Positions 1-5,720 of a DNA stretch of 16,030 nucleotides are shown in pieces. The notes beneath the pieces were generated by a model. That model was not told the DNA's origin and made no database searches. It saw nothing but the letters and a program-made list of their open reading frames with translations. This DNA comes from Phycisphaerales bacterium (lineage in GTDB: Bacteria > Planctomycetota > Phycisphaerae > Phycisphaerales > SM1A02). Both the position numbers and the translations under genes were made by a program. Positions within the stretch are counted from its first letter, which is position 1; each line of letters starts with the position of its first letter. The stretch covers positions 1 to 16,030 of the forward strand of contig JAGQOI010000508.1 in the NCBI GenBank assembly GCA_020427625.1. Direction: 5' to 3'.

Positions 1-1065
1 GAGGTACGGGAAGGACGCGAGGAAGGGTCGATCGTTGGCATCGACGCCGTCCGGCACGTCCGTCTGGTTGAAGATGAAGAACAGGAGCGTGTCGATCACG
101 TCGTCGTGCGGGCGACGACCGTTCGGGTACCCGGACGGAGCGCTCGTATCGAGCTTGATGGTGTCGGGCACGGCGACGCTCGCGAGGATGCCGATGTTCT
201 CGCTGTTCGTGCCGAGGGCCATGAGCGACGCGACGAGATCGCCCGCGAAGTCCGCGGCATCGTCGGCGGGCACGCCGATGTTGTAGAGGTCCTTCTTCGC
301 CAGCGGCACGAGCGCGGTGCTGATGGCGGGATTGCCCATGCGCTCGATCTGCTCGAACGGACCGATGTTCATCTCGAGCTGGCCGGCGGAACTCCGACGC
401 AGCGACACCCGCCGACGCGCCGTCGACGCCCAGACCTGCAGCGCGCTCGACCCGTCGTCGATGAGCGCCTTCGGGACCTCCAGGACGATGGCCGAGACGT
501 TGTAGCCGGCGAAGCCGTCGTTGCCCTCGAAGCCGCCCGTTCCCGCGAGGAAGCGGTTGAACCCGACGACGTCGAAGAAGAACGGGTCGTCCCGCTGACC
601 GGCGAAGGCGAGCACCCCGGAGGCGTGGGTCGTGATGATCGGCGCGTTCGGTTCCGGCTCCTCGCTGGGCGGCGTCACCGGCGCGTTGCTGATCTTCACG
701 CTGCCGACCGTCAGGCCGAACACCTGGCTGCCGTCGGCGAGGGTCGTGAACGACACGTCGATGTCCGACTCCGACTCCGCGTCGCCGTTCGTGTCGACAT
801 GGAACGAATACCGCACGTTCGGCGAGAAGGCGTAGGTGACGTTCTCCGACGGCGCCGAGAACGGGTTGACCGTCATCGCGAACACGAGGTTGGCGGGATT
901 CGTCGGCGACTGGAACACGTACACGTCGGCGATGTCGGCGCTCGCATCCTCGCGGATGAGCGGCGCCTCGCGGTGGTCCGCGGCCAGGGCGGCGCCCGTC
1001 GCGGTCGCGATGATCGTCGCCGCGACGAACCGGCGGATCTGATGATCCGGGAACTGGAACGACAT
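1..1065 (-). CDS. Secreted DUF4331-family protein, C-terminus beyond left edge
   Basis: Reading leftwards from ATG at 1063-1065 the frame stays open for 355 codons to the window edge, so the 3' end is missing. GAGGAG lies about seven bases before the ATG. The N-terminus has a short signal peptide (alanine-rich, about residues 12-29). It is followed by ADHREAPLIREDASADIADV and then YVFQSP, the hallmark opening of the DUF4331 family. Later DUF4331-like stretches include NPANLVFAMTVNPF, a region around FDVVGFNRFLAG, and near the visible end GRRPHDDVIDTLLFF. Family members are exported and their biochemical role is not established. The gene is divergent from an ECF sigma/anti-sigma pair, so control by that sigma factor is possible but only inferred. 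The family call is from remembered motifs and is firm; the function is unknown. Confidence 0.88.
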   Translation of the reverse strand, partial: MSFQFPDHQIRRFVAATIIATATGAALAADHREAPLIREDASADIADVYVFQSPTNPANLVFAMTVNPFSAPSENVTYAFSPNVRYSFHVDTNGDAESESDIDVSFTTLADGSQVFGLTVGSVKISNAPVTPPSEEPEPNAPIITTHASGVLAFAGQRDDPFFFDVVGFNRFLAGTGGFEGNDGFAGYNVSAIVLEVPKALIDDGSSALQVWASTARRRVSLRRSSAGQLEMNIGPFEQIERMGNPAISTALVPLAKKDLYNIGVPADDAADFAGDLVASLMALGTNSENIGILASVAVPDTIKLDTSAPSGYPNGRRPHDDVIDTLLFFIFNQTDVPDGVDANDRPFLASFPYL

Positions 1066-1396
1066 GGGAAGTCTCCTCTCAGGGATGGCGTGACACCGCC
1101 TCCCCCGGGACACATGTCCGGGGGCATAGGGAATGAGGCAGGGTCATCAGGTCCGCGCCGGCAGCCGACGGCCGCCCGGCGGGAGTTGAAGTGCGGTCCG
1201 GTGTACGGGCGTCGCGGGCGGCGGGATTTTGACAGTTCGTCGGATTGCAGTTCGGGACGTCATCGACATGGAAACGCCTGAAACGGATACGATCGGCAAA
1301 ATCCCGGGTGCGGCGGGACCCGTATACCCCCCTGCCGCCCGGGCTCATCCCGGCCGGTCGGGCCGCGGATGTGAGCGGTCCGGAGCCGAGATCCGC
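1066..1396. other. Divergent intergenic region with a GC-rich hairpin
   Basis: This stretch separates the leftward DUF4331 gene from the rightward sigma factor gene. I see no supported gene in it. The clearest structure is an inverted repeat at 1102-1124, CCCCCGG(G)ACA / TGTCCGGGGG, with a two-base centre and one bulged G. It lies about 40 bases before the DUF4331 ATG, so it is either an operator dyad or a leader hairpin. TTGACA occurs at 1229-1234 facing the sigma gene, but no good -10 follows at 16-18 bases. Promoters for both genes presumably lie here, possibly of ECF type; I could not place them. Confidence 0.5.
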
Positions 1397-1942
1397 ATGA
1401 CCGAAACCGACGAATCACTGATGGCGCGGGTTGCGTCGCGTGACCTTGAGGCCTTCGGGGCCCTTCACGATCGGTACGCGCCGCGACTGTTCGGACTGCT
1501 GCTGAAGCTGCTGTCGGACCGCGTCGATGCCGAGGACATCCTCCAGGACGTGTTCTGGCAGGTCTGGAGGAAGGCGGATCGGTACGATCCGTCACTCGCC
1601 GCGCCGGCGGTCTGGCTGCTCCAGATCACCCGCAACCGGGCGATCGACGTGCTTCGGGCGCGGCGATCGCGAGGGTTCGGCGAGGGCGGCGACCACGAGG
1701 CGCCGGAGGTTCCCGCGACACGTTCGGACACCGAACTCGTCGCGCGGACGCGCACGGCGCTGCGCGCCCTGCCTCGAGAACAGTGCGAGGCGATCGAACT
1801 CGCGTTCTACCGCGGCCTGACGGGCGCCCAGATCGCCCAGCACCAGGACGCGCCGCTCGGCACGATCAAGACCCGCATCCGACTCGGGATGCAGAAACTC
1901 CGCGACCTGCTCCACACCTGCGACGAGGTCCCCGCCCGATGA
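1397..1942 (+). CDS. ECF-family RNA polymerase sigma factor
   Basis: A 181-residue protein with the two-domain plan of an ECF sigma factor. Sigma-2 spans about residues 20-90 and includes DAEDILQDVFWQVWRKADRY, the conserved region 2.2 signature, followed by WLLQITRNRAIDVLRARR (regions 2.3-2.4, promoter melting and -10 recognition). Sigma-4 spans about 118-172, with LRALPREQCEAIELAFYRGL and the helix-turn-helix TGAQIAQHQDAPLGTIKTRI, which reads the -35. The frame is open further upstream, but the ATG at 1397 is chosen because the sequence before it is low-complexity and unlike sigma factors, and GGAG sits 11 bases before it. The stop overlaps the next gene by ATGA, so sigma and anti-sigma should be translated together. 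The ECF call is firm; the subgroup and target promoters are not determined. Confidence 0.92.
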   Translation: MTETDESLMARVASRDLEAFGALHDRYAPRLFGLLLKLLSDRVDAEDILQDVFWQVWRKADRYDPSLAAPAVWLLQITRNRAIDVLRARRSRGFGEGGDHEAPEVPATRSDTELVARTRTALRALPREQCEAIELAFYRGLTGAQIAQHQDAPLGTIKTRIRLGMQKLRDLLHTCDEVPAR

Positions 1943-2586
1943 CCCCCGATCCCACATCGTCGGCCGCCGAACTGGCGAGCCTCTACCTCACCGGCGCGAT
2001 GACGCCGGAGGAGATCGCATCGTTCGAGGCCCGCCTCGACGCCGGCGATCTCGACGTCATCGCCGCCGTGCGGGACCTGGGGCCGGTCGCCGAGGCGCTG
2101 CTCGCCAACGTCGAGCCGGTGACGCCGCCGGAGCACGTGCGGGCCTCGCTCCTGCATCGAGCCGCGGCATCGCTGGCCGCGCAGGATCACGCGCCGGAGT
2201 CGGCGGCCGAAGTCGAGCACGTCTGGGACCAGTGGTCGCCGGACGACGCGACGGCGGCGTTGTTCACGATCCGCGCCGGCGAGGGCTCGTGGGACGACAC
2301 CGGCGTCGAGGGCGTCCAGGTGCGCCGCCTGTTCGTCGATCGCGCGAACGACCGCATGACGGCGCTCTTCCGCATGGCGCCGGGCGCATCGTACGTCCCG
2401 CACGTGCATGACGGACCCGAGGAGTGCTACGTCCTCGACGGCGACCTGCACGTCGGCGACGACGTCGTGATGCGCGCCGGCGACTACCAGCGCTGTGCCG
2501 CGGGAAGCACCCACGGCGTCCAGCGCACCGTCGGCGGCTGCCTGCTGCTCATCTCGAGTTCGCTGCACGACGAGGTGATCGAGTAG
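1939..2586 (+). CDS. Cytoplasmic anti-sigma factor: RskA-like N-domain fused to ChrR-type cupin
   Basis: A 215-residue protein whose ATG overlaps the sigma factor stop (ATGA), which marks it as the partner regulator. Residues about 9-75 (ELASLYLTGAMTPEEIASFE and onwards) resemble the sigma-binding domain of RskA/ChrR-type anti-sigma factors. They contain no cysteine, so the His-Cys-Cys zinc site of ChrR is absent. Residues about 105-210 form a cupin: VPHVHDGPEECYVLDG, then GDYQRCAAGSTHG. H155, H157, E161 and H192 match the four metal ligands of the ChrR cupin. There is no membrane segment. By family knowledge it would hold the sigma factor inactive and release it when the cupin senses an oxidant or other small-molecule signal; the actual signal is not visible. 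C163, C186 and C201 in the cupin half are possible redox residues. Confidence 0.82.
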   Translation: MTPDPTSSAAELASLYLTGAMTPEEIASFEARLDAGDLDVIAAVRDLGPVAEALLANVEPVTPPEHVRASLLHRAAASLAAQDHAPESAAEVEHVWDQWSPDDATAALFTIRAGEGSWDDTGVEGVQVRRLFVDRANDRMTALFRMAPGASYVPHVHDGPEECYVLDGDLHVGDDVVMRAGDYQRCAAGSTHGVQRTVGGCLLLISSSLHDEVIE

Positions 2587-2618
2587 ACGCGGGGCGGTCG
2601 GTCGCTGCGGCGATGGCA

Positions 2619-2635
2619 CGGACGATATCCGTCCG
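2619..2635. terminator. Hairpin after the anti-sigma gene, possible terminator
   Basis: CGGACG-ATATC-CGTCCG gives a six-base-pair stem with a five-base loop, 33 bases after the anti-sigma stop. No run of T follows on either strand, so intrinsic termination is uncertain. The rest of 2587-2800 shows no other supported feature apart from AAAGGAG at 2775-2781 before the ankyrin gene. Confidence 0.35.
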
Positions 2636-2800
2636 CCGGATCATGGGCGTCTGGGTGATTCTGTCGCCATCTCGACGGAACCTGCCGGTGATCGGGGTCG
2701 AGGCCGACGTCCGAATCTCGCAGGGGTCGGGTCGGATGCCACGTACTCAGGACATGCGTACTGCCGGGTGGGGGAAAGGAGTCTGGGCGGTCTGAAGACT

Positions 2801-3742
2801 GTGAGACGGCAACTCATTATCAAGATTGTTCTGATTGCGAGCATTCTCGCCACGCCCGTTGTATGGGCGGTTTGGTCACACCAGAATCAGCGCAGGCTGC
2901 ACCGTCTCGCCGAAGCCTGCGACGCGACCGGGATGAAGCGGGCGTTGGACGGCGGCGCCGATCCGAACAGCGCGGTCTGCCTCCGGTTTCCCTGCCTCAT
3001 CGACCGGGTGACGCCGCTGATGGTCGCGTCCGGCAGGGGATGTGAAGCGTGTGTCCGGCTCCTGATCGACGCCGGCGCCGACCTTGATGCGTGTGACTCC
3101 CTTGGGCGATGTGCCCTGGTCTATGCGGCGCCCCGCCCGGCGATCGTCGATCTCCTGGTTCGTTCGGGCGCGTGCGTTGCCGGGTGCGATGATGTGCTTC
3201 CGCAGACACGGGTGTGGCGAGTCGCTGAATACGGGTGCACGGAGAGCCTGCGGATCCTCATGGACCACGGCGGCGATCGAGCCGGCGGCTGGTCCCCGTT
3301 GTCCGCCGCGGTCGAACGTGACCTGCCCGACATGGTCGAGATGCTGCTTCAGTACGATGGTGATCTGATCGTTGAACACCGCATCGCGGCCCTCATGGAA
3401 GCCGTCCAGAGGGACCATCCCGCCTGCGTCGTCGCTTTCCTGGATGCCGGGTTCGAGCTGCCACCGGACGTGCAGCAGAAGTTGATCGAGTGGGCCGATG
3501 CCAAGGGACACGCGGCGGTTGGCGAACGGCTGCGACTGCCACCATCATCCCCAGTCCGCCAGCATCGCCGCGAGGTCCTCATTCGCGGCCACGAACATCT
3601 CGCAGCTCTCCGGACGCTTCGTCGGGTCCACGGACGCGAACACGGTCATCTCTCCGGCGCCTCGTCATGCCGGTCCAGCCAGTCTTTCAGAACCGTGACG
3701 TCCCGAGGATCATTCGCCTCACAAATAGCCTTCGCCTGCTGA
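2801..3742 (+). CDS. Membrane-anchored ankyrin-repeat protein with an aberrant C-terminus
   Basis: From a GTG at 2801 the frame runs 313 codons. A start at GTG 2768 is also open, but AAAGGAG at 2775-2781 lies inside it; spacing from that site to 2801 is long (19 bases), so the start is uncertain. An N-terminal hydrophobic helix (IIKIVLIASILATPVVWAVW) suggests a signal anchor with the repeats outside the cytoplasm. About five or six degenerate ankyrin units follow, for example LHRLAEACDATGMKRALDGG, TPLMVASGRGCEACVRLLID with AGADLDACDSLG, and WSPLSAAVERDLPDMVEMLL. Ankyrin folds mediate protein-protein contacts; the partner is unknown. From about residue 247 (base 3539) the frame enters a repeat copy and then the antisense of the neighbouring minus-strand ORFs. 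The last 67 or so residues are arginine- and histidine-rich and non-ankyrin, so the original stop was probably lost. Confidence 0.7.
   Translation: MRRQLIIKIVLIASILATPVVWAVWSHQNQRRLHRLAEACDATGMKRALDGGADPNSAVCLRFPCLIDRVTPLMVASGRGCEACVRLLIDAGADLDACDSLGRCALVYAAPRPAIVDLLVRSGACVAGCDDVLPQTRVWRVAEYGCTESLRILMDHGGDRAGGWSPLSAAVERDLPDMVEMLLQYDGDLIVEHRIAALMEAVQRDHPACVVAFLDAGFELPPDVQQKLIEWADAKGHAAVGERLRLPPSSPVRQHRREVLIRGHEHLAALRTLRRVHGREHGHLSGASSCRSSQSFRTVTSRGSFASQIAFAC
3539..3578. repeat. 40-bp direct repeat, left copy
   Basis: Identical to 4443-4482 except at 3560/4464 (39 of 40 bases). Read on the minus strand it encodes DLAAMLADWG and stop, plus six bases beyond the stop. Upstream coding sequence diverges at once on the far side. 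It lies at the 3' end of a 34-codon minus-strand ORF and inside the ankyrin frame. Confidence 0.95.
3545..3649 (-). CDS. Small ORF, 34 residues, ending in a dockerin-like tail
   Basis: ATG at 3647-3649 overlaps the stop of the upstream minus-strand gene (ATGA), so it could be translated by coupling. The product begins MTVFASVDPTKRPESCEMF and ends VAANEDLAAMLADWG. The last ten residues equal the end of the dockerin-like tail of the metalloprotease at 4449-5546, but the calcium-binding loop (DxNxDG) is missing, so it cannot be a working dockerin module. It may be a genuine small coupled protein, or the relic of a longer gene's 3' end left by recombination. It is opposite the end of the ankyrin ORF. 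I do not recognise it as a family. Confidence 0.4.
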   Translation of the reverse strand: MTVFASVDPTKRPESCEMFVAANEDLAAMLADWG

Positions 3743-4287
3743 ACGATCTGACTCATGTCCCAGGGTTCAAAGCCAATACTCTTGCCACGCAGTCTGGCTC
3801 GCACTGCGTGAGACCACGTTCCGATGAGGCAGGCCGAGCAGATCGCGCCGTACCGCGCATCGTCGTCGGTCCTTGTCGCCATGTCAGAGAGGAACTGACC
3901 AGCACATGTGATCAGCGATGGATCCATCCAATACTGAGCAGCAGCCACGACATTGCAGTAGTATTCAGCAGTTGACGACGGCACTCCGATGCGGTCAAGG
4001 CCATCTATGCACAACACAGATACGTAGAGCCGGGCCGACCACAACCCTTCGTTCTCGCCGAAGATCGCGTAGCCAAGCGCCTCAAGGTCCGACGCCGAGA
4101 GCATCGGCCACTGCCCCGTCCGCCAGCTCAGAAGCGCCCGAGCCACGAACTGCTCCACGTCCACGCCCGGCGAGTCCGACAACCTGAACTCCGCCGCCTC
4201 GTCGACGATGCGCGCGATCTCATCTCCATCAGCATTGAGCATCATCCACTTCAGGATCGCGGTACTCGCCCGTTGCGGCACAGTCAT
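3646..4287 (-). CDS. Unrecognised 213-residue protein, AT-richer than its surroundings
   Basis: ATG at 4285-4287 is chosen because AAGGGG lies upstream at suitable spacing. An in-frame start at 4371 would add 28 low-complexity residues. The product starts MTVPQRASTAILKWMMLNAD and looks soluble and mostly helical, with acidic stretches (GDEIARIVDEAAEF, MATRTDDDARYGA), five scattered cysteines and a charged end (VLKDWLDRHDEAPER). There is no signal peptide or membrane helix. I do not recognise a family. By hand count, 60-base samples at 3721-3780 and 3901-3960 are 48-50% G+C against 75% in a sample of zwf, which suggests transfer from another background. It lies between two copies of a 40-bp repeat and is convergent with the ankyrin gene. 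Calling it an immunity protein or toxin would be speculation. Confidence 0.6.
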   Translation of the reverse strand: MTVPQRASTAILKWMMLNADGDEIARIVDEAAEFRLSDSPGVDVEQFVARALLSWRTGQWPMLSASDLEALGYAIFGENEGLWSARLYVSVLCIDGLDRIGVPSSTAEYYCNVVAAAQYWMDPSLITCAGQFLSDMATRTDDDARYGAICSACLIGTWSHAVRARLRGKSIGFEPWDMSQIVQQAKAICEANDPRDVTVLKDWLDRHDEAPER

Positions 4288-4442
4288 GACATGGGCCCCT
4301 TGAGTGGAAGACTGACGTATCGACGGCGTACGGTCAGAATAGGGAGCCGGGTTCGCCACGCAACAGGCCAATCGTGCGTTCGCATGACATCGCGCCGGAC
4401 GACCACCGTTGCACGAGCCGCGTCATCTCGACGCCCGCAGCA

Positions 4443-4482
4443 CCACCATCATCCCCAGTCCGCGAGCATCGCCGCGAGGTCC
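4443..4482. repeat. 40-bp direct repeat, right copy
   Basis: Partner of 3539-3578 at an offset of 904 bases, same orientation, one mismatch. Here it forms the 3' end of the metalloprotease gene (DLAAMLADWG, stop, and six bases after). Homologous recombination between the copies would delete 904 bases and leave a single dockerin tail. Confidence 0.95.
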
Positions 4483-5546
4483 GCGGCGTTCACGATGCCG
4501 TCGCCGTTCAGATCGGCGAGACAGTTCGTGCATGGTCCCCACGCGGCGAGAAGAATCGCGAGGTCGGCCGGGCCGATGACGCCGTCGTCATCGAGATCGC
4601 CGGGCCGGACGAGCCAGGTCGCGAGGGCGCCCTGCGTCCAGCACTGCATGCGCGCACCCTGCTGCGGCGTGAAGTGGTTCCAGCAGCCCGAGCCGTAGCC
4701 CATGTAGTTCGTCACGTCCGTCGGTCCCCAGCCGAGACCGGTGCAGATGTCGACGCCCTCCGGAGGCAGACAGCCGAAGTTCGACGGCGTGGGCGGCGTG
4801 TCGGCGCAGAAGTCACCGACGACGTCGCCGTCGACCTCGTCGGGCGATTCGTAACAGGCGCTGCACGGGTCGACCTCGCGCACGCCGTGATGGGTGTGCC
4901 AGAGCCCGAGGTTGTGACCGATCTCGTGGACGGCGAGACGCTCGCCGGCGCCGACGCGTCCGCCGTCGAGGATCACGCCGCCGAGGACGGTGAGCGCGGC
5001 CGGATCCCAGGGAAACACGCCGAGTCCGCCGGGGAAGCCGGTCACGTAGACGTTGCACTGCGTCGCAGGATCGATCGCGTACTCGGTCTTGATGCCGTCG
5101 ACGAGGGCCGAGGCGAAGGTCATGTGCCGGTAGACCGTGTTGTCGATGAACGACCAGTCGTGGACGAAGCGGATGCGCCAGGCCGCGAAGTCGGCGTTCA
5201 TCGAGGCGACCTGGGCGTCGACGTCCTCGATCGTCGAGGCCGGATTGCTCCCGTCGTCCTCACGCACGATGTGGACGTGCAGGCGGACGATCGTGAAGGG
5301 ATCGGTCGCGAGCGGATCGAACCCGTCGCGGACGATCGGGTCGTCGCACGCGCCCTCGGTGCCGCACACGCCCGCGACGCCGCCGGGCATCGACGCGGCA
5401 CGCATCCGCCACCAGGCATCCGTGTGACAGAACGGCGCCGGTTCCGGCGCCGACGCCACGCGCGGACGCGGCGCGCCGAGCCCCGGGCCGACATCGAGAC
5501 CGACGACGGCCAACGCGACCATCCAGACCCATCGGCGGACGTCCAT
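4449..5546 (-). CDS. Secreted M43-type (pappalysin-like) metalloprotease with dockerin-like C-terminal tail
   Basis: A 365-residue protein with an N-terminal signal peptide (hydrophobic core WVWMVALAVVGLDVG). The zinc site is HEIGHNLGLWH: H207, E208, H211 and H217 match HExxHxxGxxH of metzincins. The downstream stretch TNYMGYGSGCWNHFTPQQ, with the Met-turn at M282, is the usual M43 arrangement. Cysteine-rich segments around 228-268 suggest disulfides in an exported protein. The C-terminus carries two EF-hand-like loops, GDLDDDGVIGPADL (D317, D319, D321, D328) and ADLNGDGIVNAADL (D345, N347, D349, D356), ending at ADWG. The gene reads from ATG 5544-5546 behind AAGGGAAAGGGA. It probably cleaves extracellular proteins; the substrate is unknown. 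The dockerin-like module may serve attachment or surface sorting, since no cohesin gene is in view. Confidence 0.9.
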   Translation of the reverse strand: MDVRRWVWMVALAVVGLDVGPGLGAPRPRVASAPEPAPFCHTDAWWRMRAASMPGGVAGVCGTEGACDDPIVRDGFDPLATDPFTIVRLHVHIVREDDGSNPASTIEDVDAQVASMNADFAAWRIRFVHDWSFIDNTVYRHMTFASALVDGIKTEYAIDPATQCNVYVTGFPGGLGVFPWDPAALTVLGGVILDGGRVGAGERLAVHEIGHNLGLWHTHHGVREVDPCSACYESPDEVDGDVVGDFCADTPPTPSNFGCLPPEGVDICTGLGWGPTDVTNYMGYGSGCWNHFTPQQGARMQCWTQGALATWLVRPGDLDDDGVIGPADLAILLAAWGPCTNCLADLNGDGIVNAADLAAMLADWG

Positions 5547-5565
5547 TGATCCCTTTCCCTTTGAA

Positions 5566-5581
5566 CGACAAGAACTTGTCG
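5566..5581. promoter_or_regulatory. 7-2-7 dyad in the metalloprotease leader
   Basis: CGACAAG-AA-CTTGTCG is a perfect inverted repeat 20 bases before the protease ATG and just ahead of its AAGGGAAAGGGA ribosome binding site. It is downstream of the predicted transcription start. It could be a repressor operator, since DNA dyads of this size are typical, or an RNA structure affecting translation, although a two-base loop disfavours a tight RNA hairpin. Confidence 0.5.
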
Positions 5582-5600
5582 CTGATCATCACGTGCACCG

Positions 5601-5630
5601 ATTGTAGAACGAGGCGGCGGCGGAACGCAA
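5601..5630 (-). promoter_or_regulatory. Candidate sigma-70 promoter of the metalloprotease gene
   Basis: On the minus strand TTGCGT (5625-5630) and TACAAT (5601-5606) are separated by 18 bases. TACAAT matches five of six bases of the -10 consensus; the -35 matches three. Transcription would begin near 5594, about 48 bases before the ATG, placing the 5566-5581 dyad in the leader. Confidence 0.42.
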
Positions 5631-5650
5631 GAATCGATTCATGCCGATGC

Positions 5651-5666
5651 ACCGGCCTGTGCCGGT
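5651..5666. terminator. Hairpin downstream of feoB, possible terminator
   Basis: ACCGGC-CTGT-GCCGGT forms a six-pair stem with a four-base loop, 55 bases beyond the feoB stop and upstream of the protease promoter. In the feoB direction no clear T-run follows, so it may be only a mild or factor-dependent terminator. Confidence 0.38.
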
Positions 5667-5720
5667 CAGGGAATCGGGGCAGGCATCGGGGTGGGGTCGC
5701 GGCGTCTTTTCGGACGTCGG

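Noticed and set aside
1229..1234. TTGACA as -35 of the sigma factor gene
   Set aside because: No -10-like hexamer at 16-18 bases; left as unplaced.
106..1281. A 391-codon plus-strand open frame opposite the DUF4331 gene
   Set aside because: Arg/Val/Asp-rich shadow composition; the minus strand carries clear DUF4331 motifs.
4374..5549. A 391-codon plus-strand frame opposite the metalloprotease
   Set aside because: Composition is shadow-like, while the opposite strand has HExxHxxGxxH and EF-hand loops.
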